NCBI GenBank assembly: GCA_033964015.1
Contig: CM066921.1
Span: 25,835,355 to 25,899,354 of the forward strand
Direction of reading: 5' to 3'
Origin: Scolanthus callimorphus
Lineage: Eukaryota; Cnidaria; Anthozoa; Actiniaria; Edwardsiidae
Length of the DNA: 64,000 bases
Shown here: in pieces, positions 1 to 12,214 of the stretch
Position numbering within the stretch: the stretch's first letter is position 1
How the letters are laid out: each line of letters begins with the position of its first letter
The notes under the pieces: model-generated
The model's input: only the letters and a program-made list of their open reading frames with translations
Database searches by the model: none
Told to the model about the DNA's origin: nothing
Made by a program: the position numbers and the translations under genes

Positions 1-111
1 TGTTTCTATTTCTGCTTTCTTATTTTTCTTGACGGTTTTATTGGGTAAACACTTCCCTGTGCTTGCTCGTCATTCTGAGCGATTCAGCCAATGTTTCTGA
101 GTGAGATTATT

Positions 112-678
112 AAAAAAAGCCTGTGCCAGACGCCATTTCTGACAGCATTAGCAACATACCAAGTCAGAGAAAGCATCTATTTCCATCGGCCGATTTAGGC
201 CCCGTCCACACGTATCCAGATATTTTGAATCCTTAACTTTTTCTTTCCGGATACGACTATCTTCCACACGCATCTGGCGAATTTTCAGACAAATCCGGAT
301 ACTTATTTTTGAATCCGCAGTCCAGAGTGGAAATTTTTCAATCCGATAACATTTCGGATACGTGTGGACGGTCGAATCCGGATATTTTCTGATTCGGGAT
401 ACGTGTGGACAGTCGAATCCGGATATTTTGTGATACGGTGACCGGGTTTGTCTGCGAATTCGCCGGATGCATGTGGACGATAGCCGTATCCGGGAAGAAA
501 AAGATGCGGATTCAAAAATAACCTGATACACGTGCGGACGGGGCCACAATTTTCACGATTAATTTTGGTAAATCAAATCTGAAACTTTGTTTTTAGATTT
601 CGGGATTTCTACACGTGAATTCGTCTTCTAATACCGAACGAAAACAATACAAAGGAGTGTCTGTCACAGAATCTTTAA
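112..678. mobile_element. MITE family 1, interrupted copy
   Basis: The two ends resemble the uninterrupted copy at 62135-62366: a left end like CTGTGTCAGCC, a right end like GGCTGACACAG, and the shared interior text around 'accaagtcagagaaagcat' and 'gtaaatcaaatctgaaac'. This copy is longer because another element (198-545) sits inside it. Non-coding; ORFs across it are not genes. Confidence 0.7.
198..545. mobile_element. Fold-back element nested in MITE family 1
   Basis: It starts GGCCCCGTCCACACGTATCC and ends with the imperfect inverse (cacgtgcggacggggcc). The interior repeats 'ggatac' and 'cgtgtggac' blocks in both orientations. The uninterrupted relative at 62135-62366 lacks this segment, which fixes its borders. 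The GTCCACAC end resembles that of the elements at 4990-5380 and 22873-23075. Confidence 0.65.
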
Positions 679-686
679 ATGTCTCT

Positions 687-1310
687 CCCAGTGATCAATT
701 TTAACGCGCGCTCATTGGGCGAATCGTATCACGTGTTGCATTTTCACAGGACAGATATCAGACGTTATATCCCAGTGATCAATTTTAACGCGCGCTCATT
801 GGTCGAAACGTATCACGTGGTGCATTTTCACAGGACAGATATCAGATGGTTTTATTCAGCACATCGATGCACTGCCAAATATGGTCATTGGAACGCCAAT
901 AGCTGTCTTCTGTACATGACAGCTATCCTGCGATATCCGTCTCTGAGGAAAATATGATGTTGTGAGCTCGTAAATAATACACAAAAGTCATTTTTTCGGG
1001 GGTTTATGTCCTATCGATGTGCTGAATAATAACACCATTATCCTGCTCGATTTTGCAGAATATCGTCTGATTTTAGCCAACTCGGGACTTCGTCTCTCGT
1101 CGGCTAAGTATCAGACGATATTCTGCGCAATCTCGCAGGATAATGGTTAATTATCCCAGTGATCAATTTCAACGCGCGCTCATTGGTCGAAACGTATCAC
1201 GTGGTGCATTTTCACGGGACAGATATCAGATGTTATCCCAGTGATCAATTTCAACGCGCGCTCATTGGTCGAAACGTATCAAGTGGTGCATTTTCACAGG
1301 ACAGATATTA
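687..1310. repeat. Four units of an ~80-bp repeat in two pairs
   Basis: The unit begins CCCAGTGATCAATTT and runs through 'acgcgcgctcattgg' to 'ttttcacaggacagatatca'. Units start at 687, 771, 1155 and 1237. The spacer at about 850-1150 has its own inverted repeat ('ccattatcctgc' and 'gcaggataatgg' flanking 'cagacgatattctgc'). The short ORF at 679-957 is a by-product of the repeat. Confidence 0.75.
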
Positions 1311-1671
1311 GTTGCGATTAGACTAGCGCCTTTTCCCGTGTGGAAAGGGCATTTCGACCGCGTTGAGAAAGCTATTTAGTGTAACCGCTGTTCCCAGACC
1401 GAAATCTCCTAGTTGAGGTTTCCAAGGATACGTCAACAAGAACAAAGAATTTCACGCGACAGTTCCAGACCTAAAGAGCTCAGGAAATACAGCCCCGAGA
1501 CGCCTAGGCCAATCACGTTGCAAGAAAAGAAAAGATCACCGAGGGCATGTCTGTATAGTGTGACCGCTTTACCATAGGCAATTTCAAACCCGAGACGAAC
1601 CCAGCCCCACACCCGTAGCCTTGGGTAGACCCAAAACCCAAGGTGCGTGTACCGCAACTATTATACACTTA

Positions 1672-1733
1672 ATGACTGCTCCCGAGGGGAACAAAACTGG
1701 TGTTTCCCGAGGGGAGTAGTCACTAAGTGTTTT
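1672..1733. repeat. Short hairpin (inverted repeat)
   Basis: The arms 'acacttaatgactgctcccg' and its near-inverse ending 'gtagtcactaagtgt' flank a short loop containing 'acaaaactggtg'. Probably a small MITE remnant. Confidence 0.6.
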
Positions 1734-4160
1734 GTTATATAGCAGAAAATATGCTACAATTATAAGTCAAAACAAAATGTATTTCAAGATGAAAGAGAAG
1801 TTACAAAGTTGCGCCGACTGCATCATGTAAAGGGAAAACACTCAAAAACACAATTTTCTTGCATTAGCAAAACTTATCAAAATTAGCAAAGGTTTTTAAA
1901 AAGACTCGCGTGTTTTACAATAAACTTTCTCTTTTTCCCGCTCTCAAACGCGACGCGCGAAAGCAATATTCCCCGACCAGTCAATAATTTTCGAAATATT
2001 GACTGATCGGGAATATTTGATTTGTACTTCACCGCGTGACCTTGATTTAGCCAATAAGAGCGCGCGCTCGGTTGGAGTGAGCACTCGCTATATAGCAACA
2101 GACGATATTGTCCGTCGGAAGTGATATCCGTCCTGAGAGAAATGTTTTAAGCAAAACCTGGATAATTCTCTTTTTGTTGTTTCAATCCAAGTTAATTCGG
2201 TTTGACATTCGCGAAAATGAAAGAACTAAACAAAAAAGAGCAAATGACGATGAAATAATTGTTTTTAAACTTACCATTTTGTCGTAGCTTGGCAATTAGA
2301 AAAACAACTTGCAATCAGCTCAGCCAAAATTCAACCACTTCGAGTGTAGTCCAGCAAGCCGACTTTCAAGTTCGAGCTAAATTTTTCCAACTCTGCATTT
2401 CACAGCTGTAATTTATACTTCAGTTCACAACAGAACAATTAATTAACAGTCCGGTAAGGAATTAGACCTGAAAACCCGAAATCTGGGCTAGATTCTTCAG
2501 AAAAGCACTCGGGAAAGCACTAGAACTTGTGCGTTGTAAATTTATTTTGTGAATTCGCTCTGATTTCTTCTAGCCCCACGTAAGGGTTTGATTGACAGTT
2601 TTTGTGTCAACCAATCACAGCTCGAATAAAATTATCTTAGCCAATCACCGCTTACGATTTGCCTTTTCGCGCCATACTGCAGTTTAGTGGGTTTCTCACG
2701 TTCACGGCAATGTTTTTTTCTCTCTCGAGTTTTCAGTGAAGTCGCGGGATATAAAATAAATAACCCTTCTTGGCTTGCTGTAATATCGGTGGATAATGTC
2801 CGCGGATGAAAAATGGTCTTCAAATTTCACAGTTGCCCTCGAAGCTTCGCTTATTCTCGGCCAACTGTTCATTTTTCGTACCATTTCTCATCCTTGGACA
2901 TTATTTCCCGATATTACAGCCGCCAGAAAGTGTTTATTTAGTAAATATACAATATATACTAATTAATAATAGATTATTATTTTAAAATAGCTGATTAAAA
3001 ATGTGAATGTTTAAAAATTATAATAGCCTAGTGTTAAAATACATTATAAAATTCAGTAATATAAAAACTCTGTGTTAACGATGGGGACTCGCTAGTAAAC
3101 TTAATTCCTCGAGAGCCTCGTTGCCCCGGCCACAGAGACTTTCGAAACTGGTAATCTCTCGCGCAGCTTCTAGCCTTATTGATACTGCCTGTATGAGTTA
3201 AGAACCCTGCACGTCTCCCTGGAAAGTGAATTTCCTAATTCGAGACCCTCCCAATGCAAGTATATTAAACATCCTATCTGTGAAATATTCTTCTTCTCCT
3301 GTTTGGGCCGCTCTGCCTCTCTACTGAGATGTGTTAATTCAGTCGATTCAAGAGGGGTACTCAAGATAACTTCCGCGATCCGCCCTTAGCTATCCACACG
3401 CGCTAGACGCTTCATTGTATCGCTGCGCCAGAGGGGAGATTGTGTTTGCGCGAAGTTTTGTCAACTCTGCGAGATCGCTCTTGCCCTTGAATGTTGAAGT
3501 CAGTGATTCCCACTCCGACCTCCGAAGCTCGTCCCTATTTACTAAGGATAGTCAGGTTCGTACGATTTCTGAATGACAAAAATCCAGGATTTTCCAGGAA
3601 GTCTTTAGTTATTTTCCAGGAGTTTTTATTGGGTAGAAATTCCTCAAAAAAACCATGATAAGTCTGGAGGATGTCATAATTTGCAGCCCAGAATCAGATT
3701 CACTTAACTGTGAAAAGAATAAAATAAAAGAAACAGGTGTTTTGGGGATTCAGGCTGATTTTGCTCTTGTACATTGGGTGTTTTTCTGCAAAATCAGCCT
3801 GAAAATATGTTCTTAAGGGTGTTCTTAAAATTGTTCCTAACTTAAATACTGCATTCACTACCAACAGTCAAATAAAGAATATGATTGGCAGAAAGTTAAG
3901 CTACATGGCTAAATGCACCCTGGACGAAATCCCCATACAGTACCTGCTGTATACATATGTGTGCAATGGTCTATTGATCTGCTGTACTCTACCACAGTAG
4001 GTTACTGTGTACTTGAATCTAACTGCAGCCATTTTTTATGCAAGAACACAATTTTTTTCATTTTTCAGGCTGAATGTGTTCTGATGTATAAGGTACCTTT
4101 TGGCCAAATTCCAGCCTGAGTGTTCTTATCCACTTGTTCTTTAATGCGGGTTTTTTACTG
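1734..4160. other. Intergenic, no gene seen
   Basis: AT-rich sequence with only short, composition-poor ORFs. Sequences near 3730-3830 and 4070-4115 share 'gttcttaa' and 'caggctga' blocks with the element at 49687-50058 and are probably old relatives of it. Confidence 0.5.
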
Positions 4161-4413
4161 TAACTTATATAACTACTTTTTGAACTTTGAAATTACCTAC
4201 CTTTGGAAGAGTTTTTTTTTCTCGATTTTATCACTTATAGTCTCAATATTTTTGGGAAACTGAATATCCATTCTTCACTGCAGCAAATGTCTAATTTTCC
4301 TCCTCAACGTCTCTGTACCTCTCTCCCATCTAAGTTCAATTATTTTTAAACAATTTCCAAATAACCTTATCTTTGACTTACTGCTTTAAAATGAACAAAT
4401 ATGCCATTTATAT

Positions 4414-4745
4414 TTAGTGCATTTTATGGAGGGAGTATCGTTGTCTGCCCGTAAGTTTACCGGTAGACAAACTTTGGAAATGTCTATGGCGTGGCAATTT
4501 AGCCTTGGCCAAACCATTTAACTTTTTGGCTAACATTTTTGAATAATTATTCATGAATTTCATCATGATCAAGTTTAAGAACCCGACGGAATTCGGTAAA
4601 TATTTTTTACTATATAAATGACGCCTTTTTTCTGGATTCGCTATTCCCACGCATAGAGTACGCGCTATTGCACTCGTCAGATATCATGTGAACACTCGAA
4701 GATAAATTCCATCTCCGCCCGCCCATATATTATTCTCTATTTTAA
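4414..4745. repeat. Dispersed repeat, inverted copy of 46100-46432
   Basis: It reads as the reverse complement of 46100-46432 over about 330 bp ('tttatggagggagtatcg' here, 'cgatactccctccataaa' there), with few differences. The adjacent 4170-4255 ('actttttgaactttgaaatta', 'cttatagtctcaa') instead resembles 45930-46105 in direct orientation. The family therefore has a rearranged structure. No coding capacity was recognised. Confidence 0.75.
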
Positions 4746-4989
4746 TGCAGTTCAACTGTATATGTTAACGTTGTTCATGTTTATCGTTTTCTCATCACGG
4801 AATACGTAACTTCAGCTCAATCCTATTGAAACAAGTTGAAGACCGTGTTGAGTCATGTTCAGTGACGTTAACCCGTTCAACATTCGCGAAAAAGATCGGT
4901 ACACAATCAAGCTGCCCGTCGTGTAAAAAGATTCATATCTTCACTTACGTGCTATCTTTTAAATACGATGGACGGGAGGGACTTCAGAC

Positions 4990-5380
4990 AGGCCCGTCCA
5001 CACTACGCCGGCTAAATTTGAAAAACGGCTAATTTCTTATACGGTTATGCCTTCCGTCCACACTACACCGGCTAGATTTCCCACCGAAAACGGAGCTTTT
5101 TGAAACTCTCTACCGAAAGTGGCTAAATTTGAAAACGCCGGCGATGCGTTTTAGTGTGGACGGCGAAAACGGATTTGTGAAAACGATGACGTCATGTTAC
5201 AAGGCTGGTGAGAAATTATGACCGCGGGCTCTCGTTTTTCTTTTTAGCCCTTGTGCTAAGATGACGTTTTTGTGCGTTTTCACATTTCGCCGGCGTAGTG
5301 TGGACGGAAAACGTTTGTTCCGCTTCCGCCGCAAATTAGCCGTTTTCAAATTTAGCCTGCGTGGTAGTGTGGACGGTGCC
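4990..5380. mobile_element. MITE with GTCCACAC termini
   Basis: The left end GGCCCGTCCACACTACGCCG and the right end 'gtagtgtggacggtgcc' are inverted, and 'ggctaaatttgaaaacgg' recurs in both orientations inside. No transposase is present. Confidence 0.75.
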
Positions 5381-5382
5381 TT

Positions 5383-5860
5383 AATTTCAGACTTTTAATT
5401 TCAGACTTTTAATTTAGACTTTTAATTTCAGACTTAATTTTAGACTTTTAATTTCAGACTTTTAATTTTAGACTTTTAATTTCAGACTTTTATATCAGAC
5501 TTTTAATTTTAGACTTTAATTTCAGACTTTTAATTTCAGACTTTTAATTTCAGACTTTTATTTCAGACTTTTAATTTCAGACTTTTAATTTCAGACTTTT
5601 AATTTCAGACTTTTAATTTCAGACTTTTAATTTAGACTTTTAATTTCAGACTTTTATATTCAGACTTTTAATTTCAGACTTTTATATTCAGACTTTTAAT
5701 TTCAGACTTTCAATTTTAGATTTTTAATTTCAGATTTTTAATTTCAATTTCAGACTTTAATTGCAGACTTTTATATTCAGACTTTTAATTTAGACTTTCA
5801 ATTTTAGACTTTTAATTTCAGCTTTTTTAATTTCAATTTCAGACTTTTTATTTCAGTGTG
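5383..5860. repeat. AT-rich minisatellite, unit ~13-14 bp (TTTCAGACTTTTAA)
   Basis: More than 30 imperfect units of TTTCAGACTTTTAA, with variants such as 'tttagactttt' and 'tatattcagactttt'. The array begins directly at the right edge of the MITE at 4990-5380. Confidence 0.9.
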
Positions 5861-6339
5861 ATCAATTTCAAGTGTGAAATTAGAAGTATGAAATTGGAAG
5901 TGTGAATCATAATTTATGATATAATTTATCATTTATATAGTACAAAATTACTGAAATATATGATCAAATGCGCTTACAACTCTACGAATATTAAAACCGT
6001 AACTAATATAAATTTAGAAATACTATATGTTCAAACAGTGTATTGAAAAACTACTCTCTATATAACAATAAAATATATATAATATATTCCATTACATCAG
6101 ATCTAAGAAAAGTACGCTTGCCTAAAAAGGTGAGTTTTCAGTTCTCGCCCGCATTTAATCACCATATCGTCGTAGCTACAAACGATTTCACAATACCGTT
6201 TATCCTGTCGGGGGATCTGGTGTGCCTTGGTCCCGACCCAGGTTTCCTATGACTGATTTTCCCAAAGGGTTTTTTCTACTATATGTTTTTCCTGGCCTCC
6301 CTGGCTATGGCAAGCCAAACGTGACAAAAGTGTCCAAAA

Positions 6340-6660
6340 TAAAAAAAGTATCTGAGAATAGAAATCGTTCTATGAAAAGTGGAATCGTTCCATGAGAGTG
6401 GAAATCGCTGTGCGAGAATAGAATCGAAGCACCCGAGAACGGAAATCACTTAGCGAGAATAAAGAAATCGTCACACGAAAACAAAATGTGTTAGATGAAA
6501 TAGAAATCGTGTGGTGAGAATGGAAATTGTGTGGCGAGAATGGAAATCGTAGTTCGAGAATATCGATTACCAGTGAGAATATCGATTATCAACTGAGAAT
6601 ATTGATTATCAACCGAGAATATCGATTAACAAACGAGAATATCGACTATCAAGTTTTGAG
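6340..6660. repeat. Degenerate ~20-bp tandem repeat (GAGAAT..GAAATCG)
   Basis: About 15 diverged units centred on 'gagaat' followed by 'ggaaatcg' in the left part and 'atcgattatcaa' in the right part. The drift from one unit type to the other runs left to right. Confidence 0.75.
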
Positions 6661-7269
6661 CCTGCTATCAAACTGAGCATCGGTGTACTAAAAATATTAG
6701 TAATATGCTCTTGACCATTCGCTCTCCTCGTGCTCTTTCTCTCTGATGAGGTTAGATGGCAAAGCGTTCCACAGAAAAGGCTCTGTCCCCTATTCTATCA
6801 TTTACTCAAATAGACGTTACGGCGATTATTTTAAAATTAAAATTTCTCATGATCAACTGTGGTTTAGAGCGGTGTCACATGACTGTCGTGATAACAATTG
6901 CAATTGAGCAATTACTAGCCAATCAGAATCGAGAGAAATCAGGACTTGCTCCTAAATGGCGTTTTTCACGCCGGGCCTATAAGGATCAAAATCGCCGGTT
7001 TGTTGTAACTTTGTGAGTTTTTATCCATCGCTACCAAATTTCACATGTAAATAGCACTCATGAAATTAACAAACATAGTTATTTTGGAATTTTCAAATTA
7101 ACGAATTTGGCGGGAAAATGACGTCATCAATCTTACACCAAAATTTCAAATCGATCATATGAATTTTCATGACTTGGATATGAAAGAGCTCATTGAGATA
7201 GCCACAAGCCGAAAAGATTTTTGAAATATCTCATTCCCTTGAGAAGTTTCAGCCAGGGGGAGGGACTTT

Positions 7270-7620
7270 CGAACTTGGCCGGGGTGCTCGTCGTACCTTT
7301 TAGGGTTTAAAATATCAGGCCTCTTTTTTAGAGCTTAAAATCAGGCCTCTGGTACCTTTTAGGGGTAAAATTCGAAGACTTGCAATTTTTTCCAGATAGG
7401 TACCTCATAGAGCCTCTAATAGGTCCGTTCCAGCAAATCAAGCAATAGCACTTGTTGGTAGCCTGAATTCAGACGTATTTTCCCACTTAAAAAAATACGA
7501 CAGAGAATTACGAGGGAAAAATGCGAGTTTTTGGTACCTTTTAGGGGTCAAAATCAGCTAAGCGACGCCATTTTAGGTACCTTTTAGGGGTAAAATCGAA
7601 AGTTCCCGACGAGCACCACC
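7270..7620. mobile_element. Small inverted-repeat element, copy 1
   Basis: The termini contain GGTGCTCGTCG and its inverse CGACGAGCACC, with repeated 'taccttttaggg' blocks inside. A near-identical copy lies at 47425-47748. A poly-C run follows the right end (from about 7638). Confidence 0.7.
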
Positions 7621-8029
7621 GCCCCAAAAATGGGGAGCCCCCCCCCCTCCCCCCTCCGGGCGTTTCAGACTGTGGGAGATTGAATTATGGAACCGTCGTG
7701 AAGTATAGTTTATTGTATTGTATTTTGAGTTCCTAGCATTTTATAATAAATTTGCCTTTGGGGTTGTGTCTTTTCTTATGCATTTCTTTCGCTAACGATT
7801 CCATGACACTGCTCACTGGTAATGGAGTTCTTCGTATTGTAATATTGATCTTCGCCAATTAGAGCGACAATAAACTTAACCAGGCAAGACAGGGCGGTAT
7901 TTTTGATTAGAACCATTGAAAGCCACATCTTTGCGAGTTAATATTGTATGAAGCTCTCATAACACTTGAATGCGATATCATAAATAATGCCATATCAAGT
8001 GGACACTCTTCATCGAAGACATAGACATA

Positions 8030-8300
8030 GACATAGACATGGTTTATTGGTACCGTGTATATCAAAATACATAAGCATTAGGTTCGAAGAGATATTCAAT
8101 CGACCCTTCCACAGGGGGTATGAGATATGAATACTTTGCTGTCGGGGATGGGTGAAGGATTCTATAGGTTACAATGTTTTCAGATTTTGGATATTTCTTC
8201 AAAAAAACATTTAGCATGAGCATTTTAAGGGGAATCCATTTGACTGCACTAGGCGAAACAGAAAGGGCAAGAGTTCCACTGGCTCGGAATAGCAACAAGC
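8030..8300 (-). mobile_element. Possible LINE/SINE 3' end with hexamer tail
   Basis: On the - strand the sequence ends in repeated 'tatgtc' units (8022-8040) after 'ccaataaaccatg'. That is the look of a non-LTR element's 3' end. The upstream - strand frame (78 codons) matches no family I recognise. The same piece is at 48755-49040 in the duplicate. Confidence 0.4.
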
Positions 8301-9038
8301 CATAATTTGACGGTTTTGAGAACGTGGTTCGCGATGCAACGGTTTTACCCGCGTAAACAGTTTATTTTGCCGTTTGCATGTACTTTTGTTTTGCAGTAAG
8401 TTCTGCACAAAATTTGTTCGTTCCTGTTTGCCAGGAGCTACCATAGCACCGTCTACTTCTACCTCTTCTCATTTAACACCTGGGTTATATTTTCCAAGGA
8501 GGAGACAGCTCTGATGTTTCCCAGGCAGCAAGAGCGGTTAACCGTGACGAGACGCAAACAGCATAAACTGGAAGTACTTTCTTTTAAGATCCAATTCCCC
8601 GCAGTTGCAACTTGGCATTGGTATGAGAGCATTGTCGGCGAAAACGCCCGCACCCCCCCCGCACCCACGCGTCTAGGAAGCGGGCTATGACTTCATGCCC
8701 AATATATAAACTTTGATCCGGGGCAGGAACGGCACTTTTAGTAATTTAGACTAGAATTGGATCATTATTCGCATTTTTTTTTCTAGCGGCTCACAAAATT
8801 CCAATTTGCCGTTTTTTTTTACACGGTTAACTGGTATTTAAAACATGATCAAGCCGCGGGAATTCAAAGTATGGTATGAAAACAACGCGTGTATTCATAA
8901 CCTATGTATTTACAGAGCCTTGACGTTGCAAAATAACAACACAGGAACTGTCTTCGGTTTCGTTTTTGGTGCGGGATTTTTTGGGAATATGAATTCTTAG
9001 GATTATCTCCACCTCCCCGTCATTAAAAGTTCTACTGC

Positions 9039-9040
<2 letters not shown>

Positions 9041-9075
<35 letters not shown>
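9041..9075. repeat. 35-nt poly-C tract upstream of the copy 1 promoter
   Basis: An unbroken run of 35 C. The equivalent place in copy 2 (50160-50166) has 7 C. The tract lies 66 nt upstream of the TATA-like box, the same spacing as in copy 2 (67 nt). Confidence 0.95.
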
Positions 9076-9120
9076 TACCGTACAGTGCTCGTTAACATTG
9101 GCATGTGAATGTATTATAGT

Positions 9121-9211
9121 AGAGACACGTGGTAAAGGGAATAAAAGCAAGCCTCGGCGAGTCCCGTTCACACTCGAACACTCCTGATCTCACTGAGTTC
9201 TGTCACGTAAG
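9121..9211 (+). promoter_or_regulatory. Predicted core promoter and 5' UTR exon, gene copy 1
   Basis: ATAAAAG at 9141-9147 is the TATA-like box, with an ACGTGG motif just upstream. The text 'ggtaaagggaataaaag' and 'aagcctcggcgagtcc' is shared with copy 2 at 50223-50255. A start site near 9170 and a splice donor 'GTATGT' at 9212 define a non-coding first exon. The next acceptor is at 12187. Inferred from the conserved box, spacing and splice signals; the transcript was not observed. Confidence 0.55.
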
Positions 9212-10095
9212 GTATGTGCTGACTTGAGGCAACTGTGGCAGGGGATTTTAGGCGATTTAAAAACATTTCAAGTGTCTCGCTTTGCGTAAGTAAGGTGGCA
9301 TTGGGGTTATGTTGCTTATATGTCACGGTTGTTTTAATAAATTATAAAATAACATAAGTGATCTTCATAACAACTAAGAATCATAAGTAAAATGCTTCAA
9401 CTTAGTTTTAGAAACAAAAGGAACACATAGGACGATGCCCAAACTTTCAATTCCTAAAAATATTGGAAAAATACTTATCTTTTTCGCTTTTTTTCCTTGT
9501 TATATACACAATGAGATGCAGCTTAAATGAAACAAAAAAATTAACAATAATCTAATGATTGCAGTAACAATGTAATGTCATACGGCTCGACTATTTTTTC
9601 TATTTGCGGATGGCGTTACAATTTTCCCAGTTTTACTTATTTAAAAAATACTTCTTTTCTCTCTTGTCTCTTATAACTTCGGCTGTTATTGTTTTGCGTT
9701 TTAAGGTGGCTCCCGAGTATTTATTGCAGAAATAAACCTCAACTTCTAGCGTATTGTTTGAAGCAACCTCTGCACTACCAAATGGTGTAGTTCATTTGAT
9801 ATATTAAGCTCGTCTGTTTGGGATATTTTAAATTTTTCAAAGGAGGTGTTTTTAGAATAATTGTTATAACTTGAAAATTCGACCGTGAATGATCTTACTA
9901 CCAACTAAAACGCATCCATAGTAATCATGGGTTACTCAGAGAAATGCACAAATTTGCATCGACTTTTCATATATGGAAACTCAACCCTTACCCCGACTCG
10001 GACTGCAAAGGATGTCGGTTGTCTATGGGGGGCTTTAATTGAGGTATCACAATTGATATAACAACGCTGACTTATTCCAACTAGGACGTTGTATG

Positions 10096-10262
10096 GTCAT
10101 TGCCATTTATTACACTTAGGGCCACTTTTTATTACACTTGGGCCTTTATTACAGTTAGGGCCAATTTTTATTACATTTCGGGCCTTTACTACACTTAGGG
10201 CCAATTTTTATTACACTTGGGGCCTTTATTACACTTAGGGCCAGTTATTACATTTAGGGCTT
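10096..10262. repeat. ~170-bp repeat of TTATTACACTTAGGGCC units, left member
   Basis: Internal units of about 37 bp contain 'ttattacacttagggccaa' and 'tttggggcc'. The whole block recurs in direct orientation at 10978-11145; both begin 'tcattgccat' and end 'acatttagggcttcta'. Confidence 0.8.
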
Positions 10263-10287
10263 CTACACACATGTTGTAATTTGAACT

Positions 10288-10540
10288 TGTGAAATGCGAA
10301 GAACAATACTAACAGTAGGAAACCCTTTGGGAATCGACCAGCTAAACACAGCGGTCAGTAACAATAGATCCAATGAAACTAAAGCGCAAAGGTTGCTGGT
10401 TGACTATGGGCCTTTAAAGGCCCATACGCGATCGGGAACCTTTGCGCTTTGTTTTCATTTGATCTATTGTCATTCAACAGCTGTGATTGGCTGATACAGT
10501 AGGTCCCAAGGGGTTCCTATTGTTCTTCGTATTTCAAAAG
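10288..10540. mobile_element. MITE with long inverted ends
   Basis: The left 'gaaatgcgaagaacaat' pairs with the right 'attgttcttcgtatttc', and the interior 'aaagcgcaaagg' pairs with 'cctttgcgcttt' around 'gggcctttaaaggccc'. Non-coding. It lies between the two 170-bp repeats, within intron 1 of gene copy 1. Confidence 0.75.
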
Positions 10541-10733
10541 TTCAAACTGCAAATTTGCATAGAGTTTTCAACTGCGTTTTATTCTCTGTGAGCCTGCAAT
10601 GCGACTTGCCATCCTCTATTGAGCAGCCACTTTTTAAAGTCCAAAATACCGGTATTTGTCACTCTAACTAGGACGGATATTTCCACCGCATGTAAACGGG
10701 ATCTAATATGACTAGCAGGGTACTCATGGAACA

Positions 10734-10871
10734 CAGCGGCGTAGCCAGAGGGGGGGGGGGGGGGGGGGGGGGCAGGAGGGCCGCCCCCCCCCCCCCTTTC
10801 TGGAGATTTTCCCATACATTTACTGTATTTGCTGAAGGAAATCTTCTTCAGAATTCCTGGCTACGCCGCTG
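10734..10871. mobile_element. MITE with perfect 15-bp ends and G/C tracts
   Basis: CAGCGGCGTAGCCAG (10734-10748) and its exact inverse CTGGCTACGCCGCTG (10857-10871) flank runs of about 20 G and 14 C. Frames rich in Gly or Pro across it are artefacts of the homopolymers. Confidence 0.85.
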
Positions 10872-10977
10872 TTGTGCTGCTACTCTTTGAGAAGCTGACC
10901 CAAAACCTGCAACTAAGTTCTATTCTGTATCCCTGTTCTAGGGAACTTACAAAGTCGCTACCTGCCAGTTTGTATGA

Positions 10978-11145
10978 TCATTGCCATTATTACACTTAGG
11001 GCCACTTTTTATTACGTTTGGGGCCTTTATAACACTTAGCGCCACTTTTTATTACGTTTGGGGCCTTTATTACACTTACGGCCATTTCTTATTACACTGG
11101 TGGGCCTTTTTACACTGAGGGCCAGTTATTACATTTAGGGCTTCT
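10978..11145. repeat. ~170-bp repeat of TTATTACACTTAGGGCC units, right member
   Basis: Direct repeat of 10096-10262, with some 'ttacgtttggggcc' variants. Confidence 0.8.
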
Positions 11146-11509
11146 ATACAGAGGACAGCTTTTCCCATGCGATTTAAGTTGTAAACGATGTTATAATTTT
11201 ACCTCTAAATGTCTTATTCCGCTTCTGTTTTAGTGTGCCGAGCGCGGATATCAGAAAAGTAGAGAGCTCATCCGGATATATCGGCTAATGTTCACTTCTT
11301 CAATTTCAATTATATAAAAGAAAAATAGAAATCGAGTGTCTACAGAAAGCGTTATTTAATAACGAATGACAGCAACGTCTTGCCATATGTGTGCTGTTGT
11401 TATAATATTCACTTCGAGCTCGAAATAACTAAATAGCTGGAATTGTTTCGCAAGTTTGCTTCGTGAGAGGTAGAGTACAACCAACTGAGAAGACTTAGAT
11501 ATGCTATCT

Positions 11510-11757
11510 GAAAACGATGACGTCAGCACAGCAAACGCCACCAATTCGCGGGCGCCGACAGATCGAAATGCGCATGCTTTGAGCTTGTTTGAGCATGCCA
11601 CTGAATGCATAAGAGCGTTTTCGCACGGATACGCGTTGTAGTGTGCACGGGCGAAAACGATACAAAAACGAAAAGGATGGACGCAAATCTTTTTGAAAAC
11701 GGAGCAAAAAGTATCCGTTTCGTTTGAAAACGGTGTGTAGTGTGGACAGGGTCTCAG
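11510..11757. mobile_element. Degraded GTCCACAC-type MITE
   Basis: The right end 'ggagcaaaaagtatccg' followed by 'gaaaacggtgtgtagtgtgg' matches the right end of the element at 22873-23075. The left end is not intact. Confidence 0.5.
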
Positions 11758-12214
11758 TGCGTATGGTGCTAAATACTTCACGTCCGACGCTTTCTCGACC
11801 CGCGGAATCGGAAAAGCTACCGGATATTAACCTGTGTTACTTCGGGACTAGAAGCGTCGCACGTGAAGAATTTAGCGAAGTGCACTGAGGCGAGAACACT
11901 GAGCTCATAACATATGAGATTTCTTGGCGTTTGTGTTGGAGCAACGAAACACTGACTCCTTTTGGATAATGTTTCTCAACATAGTATTGGAAAGACGAGC
12001 CCAAACTTGGTAAGTCTTCTCAGTCGGTTGTACTCTACCTCTCGGGGGTTGTAAAATTCCGTCCCATGTTTTCACTATCGGTTCCCCTCTTTCTGAAATT
12101 CCTGAATCCACCACTGTATTATGGGCCTCACTCTAGGATACATACATATTACACTAATTCTTTGCTTCTGGTTTAATATTGTCCCAGGAAAGTTGCGCTT
12201 AATCCCGAGAAGTC

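Noticed and set aside
8902..9171. Gly-rich ORF
   Set aside because: It crosses the 35-nt C-run and has no domain. The same reason removes the Gly/Pro-rich ORFs at 10579-10890, 13431-13737, 16407-16601, 23255-23440 and 47215-47526.
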